A DNA stretch of 64,000 bases from an uncultured bacterium. Its GTDB lineage: Bacteria; Bacillota; Clostridia; Lachnospirales; Lachnospiraceae. The stretch spans positions 1 to 64,000 of the forward strand of contig CAMWUN010000011.1 in the NCBI GenBank assembly GCA_947177425.1. Reading direction: 5' to 3'. Position numbers and translations under genes: made by a program. A model generated the notes under the pieces. That model was given only the letters and a program-made list of their open reading frames with translations. It searched no databases and was not told the origin of the DNA. Below are positions 1-8,034 of this stretch, piece by piece. Position 1 is the stretch's first letter. The number at the start of each line of letters is the position of its first letter.

Positions 1-174
1 GGCATATTGTCAGGGATATGTGGACTGCATACTTATGCTGAGTGGTATGGGGCTTTTAAGGCAGGACTTGTCCCCGGAACAATTCATGAAATGGATAAGG
101 CAGTGAAAGAGGCTCATTTTTGCACGGGAACACCGCCTGAATCGCATTCATTTGTTACTCTGATTTTGAGGGTT
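1..174 (+). other. 3' fragment of an unrecognised reading frame at the window edge
   Basis: An open frame enters from the left edge and reads through residues such as GICGLHTYAEWYGAFK and AHFCTGTPPESHSF. This looks like real protein sequence up to about position 150. Beyond that it runs antisense to the HTH gene and turns into low-quality sequence before a stop at 295-297. The natural C-terminus has probably been lost or lies around 150-180. I do not recognise the family. It sits inside the integrative element, so an accessory protein of that element is likely. Reality of the frame is moderately supported, its product is unknown. Confidence 0.3.
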
Positions 175-176
175 TT

Positions 177-470
177 TCACTTACGGATAGGAGTGCTTCT
201 GTGGTGGCAAGTAACCTTGAGCTGTCCTTCGTCACAGCGGGTCAGCAGACGTCCTATCTTCTGGTATGTATCATCAGCCTGGTTCTGGTTGGGATAGATT
301 ACCGTGTCTGCTGACAGGTTGAAGTAACGGATGACCTTTTCAAAAACCTCATAACTTGGGCTGTTCCGAAAACGCTCAAGGTCTTTCAGGTATGACAGGG
401 AAATATCCAGTATTTCGGCTAATTCGGCCTGGGTTAGCTTTTTGTCCATTCGTGCATTTTTAAGCACCAT
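177..470 (-). CDS. XRE-family HTH regulator with damaged 3' end
   Basis: The protein of about 97 residues carries a Cro/CI-type helix-turn-helix (LTQAELAEILDISLSYLKDLER, about residues 13-34), so it is a DNA-binding repressor candidate for the mobile element. After ..DEGQLKV the frame changes to TCHHRSTPIRK and stops. One base shift near position 205 would instead read LLATTEALLSVSEKPSKSE and stop at 155-157, which fits this part of the protein much better, so a frameshift is likely. The ATG at 470 lies about 34 bases after a perfect AGGAGG (complement of 505-510). An in-frame ATA at 495-497 has ideal spacing to that site and would add the residues ALHPNQFG. Inverted motifs upstream are possible operators. 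Confidence 0.6.
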   Translation of the reverse strand: MVLKNARMDKKLTQAELAEILDISLSYLKDLERFRNSPSYEVFEKVIRYFNLSADTVIYPNQNQADDTYQKIGRLLTRCDEGQLKVTCHHRSTPIRK

Positions 471-510
471 GCCGAACTGGTTTGGATGAAGAGCTATAGT
501 TTCACCTCCT

Positions 511-562
511 AAAAGTATGATAGTGCCACACCTTGTAAATGTAACGGTGTAACCATACTTTT
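511..562. promoter_or_regulatory. Inverted AAAAGTATG/CCATACTTTT operator-like pair
   Basis: AAAAGTATG with ACACC shortly after (511-532) is mirrored by GGTGT and CCATACTTTT (546-562). The pair lies directly upstream of the HTH gene on the minus strand, where a repressor would autoregulate. A further related motif set lies at 640-674. Binding by the HTH protein is inference. Confidence 0.4.
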
Positions 563-639
563 GATGGAAATGGAGTGTTTTGTGATGGATAAGGGAGCAA
601 TGATGCGGTCAAAAAAATTCAGGTAATATCTGTAGATAG

Positions 640-674
640 TTACACCATCAGAGGTATGGATGAACCATACTTTT
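640..674. promoter_or_regulatory. Second copy of the operator-like motif
   Basis: GTTACACC (639-646), GGTATGG (653-659) and CCATACTTTT (665-674) repeat the words of the pair at 511-562. Between this site and the terminator hairpin at 875 I see no gene and no other clear signal (675-874). Confidence 0.35.
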
Positions 675-874
675 ACAAAGGAAATCCATATATAGGGAAA
701 AGATACAAATGCAGCGCTGCCTGCATGGGTGTCTTTTCCCTATTTTACGTTACGGATAAGATGGTCAGGTGCCGTTCTCCCACTTTATGGATGTTGTTCA
801 AATGGATCAAATTGCATTGGGAAATACAATACTAAGTCCATGTACTATCAACTAAAAAAATGGGGATAGTGACA

Positions 875-912
875 AGCCCGCAGAGCATATTTTGTTCTGT
901 GGGCTGTTTTTT
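875..912 (+). terminator. Rho-independent terminator or attenuator hairpin
   Basis: AGCCCGCAGA (875-884) pairs with TCTGTGGGCT (896-905), followed by GTTTTTT. It lies about 60 bases upstream of the start at 971, so it could end upstream transcription or act as a leader attenuator. Confidence 0.65.
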
Positions 913-970
913 AATTTTATACCCCCTCAAAACGGCCTCCAAATCTCCGTATAGTGAGGAGGTGCTGGCA

Positions 971-1668
971 ATGACAGATGAACAGAAAGAAAAGATTATT
1001 CGTTTCCGTGGCATGGGGCGCGGCTATGCAGCCATAGGAAAGGAGCTCGGCATCCCCAAGGACACCGTCAAGAGCTTCTGCCGCAGGAACGGTCTCACCT
1101 CTGCGGATGTGGTGGCAACAGACGATAAGGACAGATGCTGCGAATGCGGCGTGGGAATAGAGCAGCGGCCGAAGATGAAGAAGCAGGTATTCTGCTGCAA
1201 AGCCTGCAGGGAAAAGTGGTGGACGGAACATCCGGAGCGGATCAGGCAGAAAGCGGTCTATGAATTTACCTGTGCGAAATGCGGGAAGGCGTTCACTGCC
1301 TATGGGAATAAGAAACGGAAATACTGCTCCCATCTTTTTTCGGGGCTGCTGTTTTGCGGGGACTGTAAGGAGTCTATGTACTGGAGAGTAAACCGTTATA
1401 AAGGCGTGGCGAAGACTCACTTTATCTGTTCCACAAGGAACAGCGGGCAGGGTCTCACGAGGACTTAAAGACCGGCCTGTTCAAGGAGGAGGTGGAGCTT
1501 ACGGAACTTGACCGCGACACGCTGTTATGTTTTATCAGACGCATAGAAGTTTTTGAAGAGAAAAAGGTCTATGTGGAATTTAGGCGGCAGGAGGAATTTA
1601 ACAAGATGTTCATCCTTCAGGAGTATATTGCGTCAAGGACCGAAAGCAGAGAGGGGGCGCTTACATAA
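971..1668 (+). pseudogene. HTH/zinc-finger protein fused to a serine recombinase 3' remnant
   Basis: ATG at 971 follows GAGGAGG. The first part (to about residue 118) is a small DNA-binding protein with an HTH-like segment (GYAAIGKELGIPKDTVKSFCRRNG) and several Cys pairs (CCECG, FCCKAC, FTCAKCG, YCSH), a kind often found beside serine recombinases. It then changes abruptly to SGLLFCGDCKESMYWRV...FICSTRNS, which is the zinc-ribbon region of a large serine recombinase, and stops at 1466-1468. In another frame (from about 1456) the recombinase C-terminus continues (FIRRIEVFEEKKVYVEF) and ends in TAA at 1666-1668, overlapping the next ATG. An internal deletion joining two genes plus a frameshift explains this. 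The N-terminal protein may still be made. Confidence 0.7.
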
Positions 1669-3323
1669 TGGCAAGGACATCCAGGAAGAAGCAGGAGATT
1701 AAAAAGAAGCCTGTAAAGATATATTATGTAGGTATATATGCAAGGCTCTCTGCCTCCTCCGGGGACAGGAAAAACGAATCCATTGAAACCCAGGTGGAGA
1801 TCGTAAAGGCATTCATCGCACAGCACGATGATATGGTGATATATGGTATTTATACGGATCTGGGGAAGACCGGCACCAGCTTTGAGAGGGAAGGGTTTGA
1901 GCGCATGATGCACGATGTGCGGGCGCGTAAGATCGACTGCATTATTGTAAAGGATCTGTCAAGGTTTGGCAGGAACCATATCGAGACGGGGAATTATATG
2001 GAAAAGATTTTCCCTTTCATGGGGGTGCGTTTTATTGCCGTCACCGACCACTTTGACAGCATGGATATAGCCGGGCAGAATGAGACCATGAGCGTAAACC
2101 TTAAGAATCTGGTAAACGAGATGTACGCCAGGGACATAGCGGTGAAGGTAAAAGCAAGCAAGAGGGCGAAGTGGGAGCAGGGAAGCTACACCGGCGGCAT
2201 ACCGCCCTATGGGTACAGGGCTGAATGGATAGACGGTAAGAAGTATCTTTTTATTGAAGAGAATGCTGCGCAAATCGTAAGAAAGATATATGAATTATTC
2301 CTTTCTGGTAAAAACAGGAAAGAGATTGTTATATGGCTTTATGAAAATAAGGTTGCCAGACCGGCACAGTACCATAAAACAGGGCAGGTTTACTGTCAGG
2401 ATGAGGGGGAGTTGGAGCAGTGGTCCAAGGGGACAGTCAAAACGATGCTGAAAAATCCGGTATATATGGGATTTCTTGTCCAGGGACGCACCTGTGGGAA
2501 AGATTATAGGATGCGCAGGCGGCATGATGTCGATCCGGAAGACTGGTCGGTAAGGGAACGCACCCATGAGGCGATCATCTGTGAAGAACTGTTTTGGGAG
2601 GCAGCCGGGAAATTTGAGGAATCTTCCAGGCATTGTAACAGGGATGAGGGTTCAAAAGCGGTTTCCGTTGGAGAGGATATCTTTGCAGACGTCCTTTACT
2701 GCGGTGACTGTGGTGCAAAGATGCGGAAGGTTGCGAGCATAAAGGAGTTCAATTCAAAGGATAAGGTCAGGACATACAGCTATAAATGTCCGAAATCGGG
2801 CAGGATAGACGGGCTTAAATGTCCGGGGAGGAGCATAACCATGGGAGCGCTTACTAAAATAGTAAAGGAAGCGATCCGGCAGGAATTTACCCTGTCCGGC
2901 ATGCGTCCGAAGGACCTTGTGGAGATGAAAGAACGGGAAATGGAGACGCTGAAAGAAAAATGGAACGGGCAGCTTGCCATAATCGAAAGGAAACTGGAGG
3001 GAATAACAAAGACCGGAAGTGAACAGTATCTGAAATACCGGAGCGGGGAGATAGACGAAAAGGGATTCAGGATGGCAAAGGAAGAAAATGACAAAAAAGC
3101 AGATTCCCTTCGCGCGCAGAGCAGAGACATTGCAGAGAAATTAAGAGAGATCGATTCTGAAACGGCTCGGAAGAACCACTTCCTGCGTACCCTGATGAAG
3201 GGCAGTGATAAGGGTGAATTGACAGCGGAGGTCGTCAGGACGCTGTTTGAAAGGATAGAGGTTTATCCGGGACACAGGGTAAAAACGGTCTTTGCTTTTA
3301 AGCGGAGCAAGGTACTAGGGTGA
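1668..3323 (+). CDS. Large serine recombinase
   Basis: This is a 551-residue site-specific recombinase of the large serine (resolvase/invertase) class, which cuts and rejoins attachment sites during integration and excision. The resolvase domain has the catalytic Ser in YARLS (S28) and the conserved block IIVKDLSRFGRN (about 86-97). The recombinase domain follows (GSYTGGIPPYGYR). A zinc ribbon has paired Cys (LYCGDCGAKM, YKCP, GLKCPG), and a long charged coiled coil covers roughly 420-510. Its start overlaps the stop of the decayed upstream recombinase (TAATG), showing that they were once translationally coupled. The stop codon lies inside the first copy of the repeated hairpin element. Length is normal, so it is probably functional. 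Confidence 0.93.
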   Translation: MARTSRKKQEIKKKPVKIYYVGIYARLSASSGDRKNESIETQVEIVKAFIAQHDDMVIYGIYTDLGKTGTSFEREGFERMMHDVRARKIDCIIVKDLSRFGRNHIETGNYMEKIFPFMGVRFIAVTDHFDSMDIAGQNETMSVNLKNLVNEMYARDIAVKVKASKRAKWEQGSYTGGIPPYGYRAEWIDGKKYLFIEENAAQIVRKIYELFLSGKNRKEIVIWLYENKVARPAQYHKTGQVYCQDEGELEQWSKGTVKTMLKNPVYMGFLVQGRTCGKDYRMRRRHDVDPEDWSVRERTHEAIICEELFWEAAGKFEESSRHCNRDEGSKAVSVGEDIFADVLYCGDCGAKMRKVASIKEFNSKDKVRTYSYKCPKSGRIDGLKCPGRSITMGALTKIVKEAIRQEFTLSGMRPKDLVEMKEREMETLKEKWNGQLAIIERKLEGITKTGSEQYLKYRSGEIDEKGFRMAKEENDKKADSLRAQSRDIAEKLREIDSETARKNHFLRTLMKGSDKGELTAEVVRTLFERIEVYPGHRVKTVFAFKRSKVLG

Positions 3324-3681
3324 AAAGAAGTTCTAAAGCTCACAGCAGAGACTGTTTCGCTAAGAACTTCTAAGTTTCACCCGGAAAAATGCCTGAAATA
3401 CGGCATTTTTCATTCTGATTTGAGATTCCGCAAAGCGGAATCATGGAGGTTAGGGTGAAAAGAAGTTCTAAAGCTCACAGCAGAGGCTGTTTCGCTAAGA
3501 ACTTCTAAGTTTCACCCGGAAAAATGCCTGAAATACGGCATTTTTCATTCTGATTTGAGATTCCGCAAAGCGGAATCATGGAGGTTAGGGTGAAAAGAAG
3601 TTCTAATGCCCACGCCAGAGGGCGTTTCGCTAAAAACTTCTAAGTTTCACCCAGAAAAATGCCTAAAATACGGCATTCTCC
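3317..3681 (+). repeat. Tandem structured repeats, 135-bp period, about 2.7 copies
   Basis: Units begin at 3317, 3452 and 3587. Copies 1 and 2 are nearly identical and copy 3 is diverged and shorter. Each unit folds as one long hairpin: GGGTGAAA with TTTCACCC outside, AGAAGTTCT with AGAACTTCT next, and a small inner stem with AGAG loop. A second hairpin follows (GAAAAATGCC/GGCATTTTTC) and, in copies 1 and 2, a third (GATTCCGC aaa GCGGAATC). The inner stem changes from CAGC/GCTG (copy 2) to CGCC/GGCG (copy 3), so pairing is kept while sequence changes. A fourth, distant relative lies at 4938-5021. Together they fill the 402-base gap between the two recombinase genes. Confidence 0.85.
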
Positions 3682-3725
3682 GAATGGTTTTTAGGTGCAT
3701 ACGGAGCAGATGAAAGGAGATTAGG

Positions 3726-4964
3726 ATGAAGAGATACATCATTGCAATCTATATCCGCTTATCGAAGGAAGATGATAAATGGAAAGAAGAAAGCAACAGC
3801 ATTACCATGCAGAGGGTGCTCCTCAAAAAGTATATAAGGGAAAACTTTGCAGACTATGAGGTGATCGAGTTCTGTGATGATGGTTATACAGGCACAAACT
3901 TTGAACGTCCGGGTATGCAGGAAATGCTCTGCAGGATAAGGGACGGTGAGATCGACTGTGTCATTGTAAAGGATTTTTCAAGATTTGCAAGGGACTACGT
4001 TGAACTTGGTTCCTATCTTGAACAGATATTCCCATTCCTTGGCGTCCGTTTCATTTCTGTAAATGACGGTTATGACAGCAGGGACTATCAGGGAAGCATT
4101 GCCGATATTGATGTGAATTTTAAGAACCTGCTGTATGACCTGTACAGTAAGGACTTGTCAGAGAAGGTGCGCTCTTCCCTTGCCATAAGGAAGGAAAAGG
4201 GGCAGTATGTGAGCGCAAACAGCCCGTTTGGTTATGAGAAAGACCCGGAGGACAGGCATGCCCTGCTGGTTGCGGAAGATGAAGCGGAGGTTGTCAGGCG
4301 GATCTTCTCCCTTACGCTGGATGGGTGGACGCCAGTGCAGGTCGCAAAGCTATTTAATAAGGAAGGGGTTAAGACACCAGTTGAATTTAAGATAGAAAAG
4401 GGGCGGACCAGCAGACAGCCAAAAGGGGAAAGGTTCCTGTGGAGCAGCAGTACGGTCTGCCAGATATTAAGGAATGAGATTTATGTCGGAAATATCGTGC
4501 AGAAAAAGTATGGAAAGGATTTTGTGGGCGGAAGGAACCACATAAAACCCCGTGAAGAGTGGCTGGTTTCTTACGGGCATCATGAACCTATTATAGATAA
4601 GGAAGATTTTGATAAGGTGCAGGAGAGCAGGGGGCAGAAAAGACCACCGCAGACAAATCCACCACACCCACTTGTGGGGAAGCTGGTATGCGGCTGCTGT
4701 AAGAAAAACCTGCATTACCGCAGGGGATTAAACCCATATTTCACCTGTGGGCAGCGCTATTCCAATACAATGGAAAACTGTGTCAGCAAAATAAACGCAA
4801 TGTTTATGGAGCAGTATATCCTTTGGATGATGCAGGAGAAGCTGGAGAAGGAAGGGGATCTGTCGAAAGAGATGATAGAGAGTTATATTGATAAGATTGA
4901 AGTTTATGACGAGCAGCATATAGAAATCCAGTGGACAAGGCAAAAAGAAAATCTAAGCCTGTAA
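3726..4964 (+). CDS. Serine recombinase, short form
   Basis: The protein has 412 residues. The catalytic Ser is in YIRLS (S13), followed by DGYTGTNFERPGMQ and CVIVKDFSRFARDY. The recombinase domain (SANSPFGYEKDPE) and a zinc ribbon (LVCGCCKKNLHYRRG...YFTCGQ) are present, but the long coiled coil of the preceding recombinase is almost absent. It is therefore about 140 residues shorter, yet the sequence is continuous and the C-terminus (IDKIEVYDEQHIEIQW) is the normal family ending. It probably acts together with the recombinase at 1668, as in multi-recombinase integration modules. An AGGAG site lies just before the ATG at 3726. Confidence 0.92.
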   Translation: MKRYIIAIYIRLSKEDDKWKEESNSITMQRVLLKKYIRENFADYEVIEFCDDGYTGTNFERPGMQEMLCRIRDGEIDCVIVKDFSRFARDYVELGSYLEQIFPFLGVRFISVNDGYDSRDYQGSIADIDVNFKNLLYDLYSKDLSEKVRSSLAIRKEKGQYVSANSPFGYEKDPEDRHALLVAEDEAEVVRRIFSLTLDGWTPVQVAKLFNKEGVKTPVEFKIEKGRTSRQPKGERFLWSSSTVCQILRNEIYVGNIVQKKYGKDFVGGRNHIKPREEWLVSYGHHEPIIDKEDFDKVQESRGQKRPPQTNPPHPLVGKLVCGCCKKNLHYRRGLNPYFTCGQRYSNTMENCVSKINAMFMEQYILWMMQEKLEKEGDLSKEMIESYIDKIEVYDEQHIEIQWTRQKENLSL

Positions 4965-5021
4965 AATACACAGGCTAATATTTTCTAAGTTTCGCCTGGA
5001 AGAATCGCAGGGCGATTCTTC
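4938..5021 (+). repeat. Diverged fourth copy of the recombinase-associated hairpin element
   Basis: AGAAAAT pairs with ATTTTCT, GCCTGT with ACAGGC, and TAAGTTTCGCCTGGAA matches the TAAGTTTCACCCGGAA segment of the upstream copies. A second hairpin (4999-5021, GAAGAATCGC agg GCGATTCTTC) stands where the upstream copies have theirs but with unrelated sequence. As in copy 1, the recombinase stop codon lies within the element. Preserved architecture with changed bases supports a selected DNA or RNA structure. From 5022 to 5187 I see no gene. Confidence 0.65.
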
Positions 5022-5179
5022 TGAGTAATATACATTTTTTTGATAGTATTTGTATTGTCATGGTGTTTTGCAGTAATTTTACAAGGGATATATTATTTTG
5101 AAGCAATAGCTTAACAGCAGGTGGCTTTTTAGTAGGAAAAAGCGGTATAATCTTTGAAAACAGGGTAAAAAAATTGCTT

Positions 5180-5200
5180 GCAAATGCTTGACATCAGAGG
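5180..5200. other. Probable attachment-site junction of the integrative element
   Basis: The sequence changes here from recombinase-flanking DNA to the interior of an S8 peptidase gene. The normal peptidase text would read V-L-D-T-G before VAFHPDFD. In the observed DNA the codons for L-D (CTTGAC, 5187-5192) are out of frame with VAFHPDFD, so the crossover lies at about 5187-5200. The other junction, with the 5' part of the gene, must lie left of this window. Exact core bases cannot be fixed without the empty site. Confidence 0.5.
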
Positions 5201-6021
5201 GGGTGGCTTTCCACCCTGATTTTGATAATAGGATTATAGATTTTAAAGATTTTGTGAATGGAAAAAGGAAGATGTATGATGACAGCGGGCACGGAACCCA
5301 CGTGGCCGGGTGTCTGTGTGCAAGCGGCCGGCTTTCTGGCGGGAAATACCGGGGTATTGCGCCCAGCAGCCGGCTGGTGGTGGGAAAGGTGCTGGATTAT
5401 CTGGGGGATGGGAATATTGACAGCATGGCGTCAGGGATGGAGTGGGTTCTGGATAAAAGAAAAGAGTATGATATCCGTATTTTGAATATATCTATTGGAA
5501 TGGATGAAAATGCCCAGAGAGAACGGATGGAGCGGCTGGTAAGTCTGGTCGATGAAGTCTGGAGGAGCGGCATTATCGTGGTCTGTGCCGCAGGAAATAT
5601 GGGCCCCAGGCCCATGACGATTTCCCCTCTTGGTGCAAGAAAACAGGTAATAACAGTGGGGTGCCATGAGGGCGGTTACTTTGGAAACCGGGATTATCTG
5701 TGTGAAAATTATTCCAGCAGGGGCCCCAGCCCTTACGCGATGAAAAAGCCCGATGTTGTGGCGCCGGGGACGGACATTATTTCCTGTAATGCCGCCCTTG
5801 AAAGACGTGGAAGGTATTACAGGAACGCCTATGTTGCCAAAAGCGGCACATCCATGGCCACACCCATTGTCTCCGGAGGTCTGGCGCTTTTACTGCAGAA
5901 ATATCCTTTTTATACCAATGAGAGAGCCAAGCAGAAGCTTTTGTATACGGCAAGGGATTTGAATGAACCATGGAATAAACAGGGGTGGGGAATGATACAG
6001 ATTGACAGACTGCTGCAGTAG
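5188..6021 (+). pseudogene. S8 (subtilisin-like) serine peptidase, 5' part cut off by the element
   Basis: The open frame has 277 residues and lacks a plausible ribosome binding site at its TTG. Present: the His motif DSGHGTHVAG (H35), the oxyanion Asn in AAGNMG (N137) and the Ser motif SGTSMATPIVSGG (S222). Missing: the N-terminal beta strand with the catalytic Asp (usually VAVLDTG) just before HPDFDNRI. The rest is full quality, with no internal stop, so the split is recent or reversible. If the element excises precisely the gene would be restored; in this state the fragment should be inactive. Family knowledge places such small S8 enzymes in the cytosol or sporulating cell of clostridia, but no specific role can be assigned. 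Confidence 0.8.
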
Positions 6022-6031
6022 AGCATCCTGA

Positions 6032-6164
6032 GTTACTGTTCACACAGACCTGCGCATTTACTGCGCTGGTCGTAAGAAAGTGATTCGAGAGTGCAAAAAT
6101 CCCATTGCCGAAGGCACTTTTCGATGGATTTTTGCATGTTACTGGTCACGGAGTGAACAGTAAC
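6032..6164. repeat. Dispersed palindromic repeat, long nested copy
   Basis: GTTACTGTTCAC at 6032 is mirrored by GTGAACAGTAAC ending at 6164. Inside are TGCAAAAATCC.AT mirrored by ATGGATTTTTGCA, and at the right end a compact palindrome GTTACTGGTCAC gga GTGAACAGTAAC (6138-6164). Related copies lie at 19493, 28523 and 33603, all intergenic. It fills most of the gap between the S8 gene and the promoter at 6203. Confidence 0.7.
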
Positions 6165-6202
6165 CATCCTGACAGATATACAGTAAAAAGAACTAAAAGG
6201 CA

Positions 6203-6231
6203 TTGACAGAATTTGTTCTATTGTATACAAT
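6203..6231 (+). promoter_or_regulatory. Promoter with overlapping palindromic operator
   Basis: TTGACA (6203-6208), a 17-base spacer and TACAAT (6226-6231) form a strong sigma-A promoter. The perfect palindrome ATTGTATACAAT (6220-6231) covers the -10 box. Palindromes with a GTATAC core are typical of GntR/FCD regulators, and a GntR/FCD gene lies at 8035, so autogenous control of the citrate module is likely. A leader of roughly 160 bases to the start at 6397 can form hairpins (GACATTTgcAAAATGTC) but matches no riboswitch I recognise. Confidence 0.6.
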
Positions 6232-6396
6232 TATACATGGATTAGAAATTGCAGACGGGGAATCTGTACCTGGCTACAATCAAAAACCTGCGGCAGGCAA
6301 CGGGGATTTGACCCTTACGACATTTGCAAAATGTCTGCTTTGCAGCCGCCTGGCTCATTGCCCGTGGGAATAAAATACTTGAGGGAGGAAGCTGTG

Positions 6397-7809
6397 ATGA
6401 CGGAAGATAACGATATGTTTTCAGGCAGGCCGGTGTCACTGAATAAGAAGAATAACCTGCTGGAGATAGAAGAGCATATGTACATATTGGACGATGTGAA
6501 AAAGCCCAATGTGTTCAGGAATATGTTCCCGTACTCGGAAGTTCCCAAGATACCTTTTAACGACAGGATCGTCCCCCACAATATGCCGAAGGATATCTGG
6601 ATTACGGATACAACTTTCAGGGACGGTCAGCAGTCCCGGGCGCCATATACAACGGAGCAGATTGTGAGGATTTATGATTATCTCCATAGGCTTGGCGGCC
6701 CTAACGGAATGATTCGGGCCAGTGAATTTTTTCTTTATAGTAAGAAGGACAGGGATGCGGTATATCAGTGTATGGAGAGGGGATATGAATTTCCTGAGGT
6801 GACGAGCTGGATACGGGCCAGTAAGGAAGATTTTAAGCTTGTAAAGGAAATTGGCATGAAGGAGACAGGAATTCTGGTAAGTTGTTCAGATTACCATATT
6901 TTCCTTAAGCTTAAAATGACCAGAAGGCAGGCGATGGAGCATTACCTGAGCGTGGTGCGGCAGTGCCTGGATGAGGGAATCAGTGTCAGATGTCATTTGG
7001 AAGATATTACAAGGGCGGATATTTACGGCTATGTGGTGCCTTTTTGCCTTGAACTTATGAAACTGATGGATGAATATAAAATTCCTGTTAAAGTGCGTGC
7101 CTGTGACACTATGGGTTATGGGGTGAACTACCCCGGCGCGGTGATTCCAAGAAGCGTGCAGGGAATTATCTATGCATTGTACACCCATGCAGGAGTGCCC
7201 CATGAACTGATTGAATGGCACGGGCACAATGATTTTTATAAAGCGGTGGTCAATTCTACCACGGCATGGCTTTATGGCTGTTCGGGAGTCAACACCTCCC
7301 TGTTCGGCATCGGTGAGCGGACGGGGAATACCCCTTTAGAGGCGATGGTGTTTGAGTATGCCCAGCTTAAAGGGCATTTAAACGGGATGGATACTACAGT
7401 AATTACGGAACTGGCAGAATATTATGAGAAGGAAATTGGGTACCATATTCCCGAGAGAACCCCTTTTGCAGGGAAAAATTTTAATGTGACAAGAGCTGGA
7501 ATCCATGCCGACGGACTTTTAAAGAATGAGGAAATCTATAATATTTTTGATACGGAGAAGTTTTTAAACAGGCCGGTTCTTTGCGCCGTGTCCAATACTT
7601 CGGGGCTGGCAGGAATCGCCCACTGGATAAACACTTACTATAAACTGGCGCAGGATAAACAGTTGGACAAGGCGAGCCCTATTGTAGTAGAGGTTAAGAA
7701 ATGGGTAGATCAGCAGTATGAGGATGGCCGTGTGACGGTTATGACAGACAAAGAACTGACAAAGGAGATTGAAAATGTGTGCCAGCGGCTGCATATGACT
7801 ATGACCTGA
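6397..7809 (+). CDS. Probable (Re)-citrate synthase (DRE-TIM metallolyase, LeuA-related)
   Basis: The 470-residue protein belongs to the isopropylmalate/homocitrate synthase superfamily. It has the metal-binding DTTFRDGQQSRAPY (D71) and WHGHNDF (H275, H277), and lacks the leucine-binding C-terminal domain of LeuA. Its next neighbours are a GntR regulator and NADP-isocitrate dehydrogenase. In anaerobic clostridia the Re-face-specific citrate synthase is a relative of these enzymes and feeds glutamate synthesis, so condensation of acetyl-CoA with oxaloacetate is the best call. Homocitrate synthase is the alternative. The start at 6397 follows GGGAGGA; an earlier ATG at 6331 has no such site. 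No aconitase is seen in the window. Confidence 0.75.
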   Translation: MTEDNDMFSGRPVSLNKKNNLLEIEEHMYILDDVKKPNVFRNMFPYSEVPKIPFNDRIVPHNMPKDIWITDTTFRDGQQSRAPYTTEQIVRIYDYLHRLGGPNGMIRASEFFLYSKKDRDAVYQCMERGYEFPEVTSWIRASKEDFKLVKEIGMKETGILVSCSDYHIFLKLKMTRRQAMEHYLSVVRQCLDEGISVRCHLEDITRADIYGYVVPFCLELMKLMDEYKIPVKVRACDTMGYGVNYPGAVIPRSVQGIIYALYTHAGVPHELIEWHGHNDFYKAVVNSTTAWLYGCSGVNTSLFGIGERTGNTPLEAMVFEYAQLKGHLNGMDTTVITELAEYYEKEIGYHIPERTPFAGKNFNVTRAGIHADGLLKNEEIYNIFDTEKFLNRPVLCAVSNTSGLAGIAHWINTYYKLAQDKQLDKASPIVVEVKKWVDQQYEDGRVTVMTDKELTKEIENVCQRLHMTMT

Positions 7810-8034
7810 TTGACCGAAAAGGTGAAAGGGATGCAGATTAGAGCGTGCAGACTGTAGAAATGAATTTTCAGATACAAGTGGCAGCTATGGAAAAGAATGG
7901 TGTTAGTATAGAAGAAAGGACAGGCAGAAGTCAATGACCCCGCTGCAGAACAGTGGGCATGTGACCCTCGCGGCAGTCGTCAAATGTACGTGTATGTTCA
8001 CTTGGCTGGCTGCTCGCAAATCAAAGGAATAGGA

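Noticed and set aside
3317..3681. CRISPR-like tandem repeats
   Set aside because: The 135-bp units have no unique spacers between short identical repeats; they are contiguous tandem copies of a structured element.
6238..6396. Possible riboswitch in the leader of the citrate synthase-like gene
   Set aside because: Some hairpins can be drawn, but no known aptamer consensus was recognised and no terminator/antiterminator pair is visible.
7860..7937. 25-codon frame (MNFQIQVAAMEKNGVS..) before the GntR gene
   Set aside because: No ribosome binding site and no attenuator structure nearby; too short to support.
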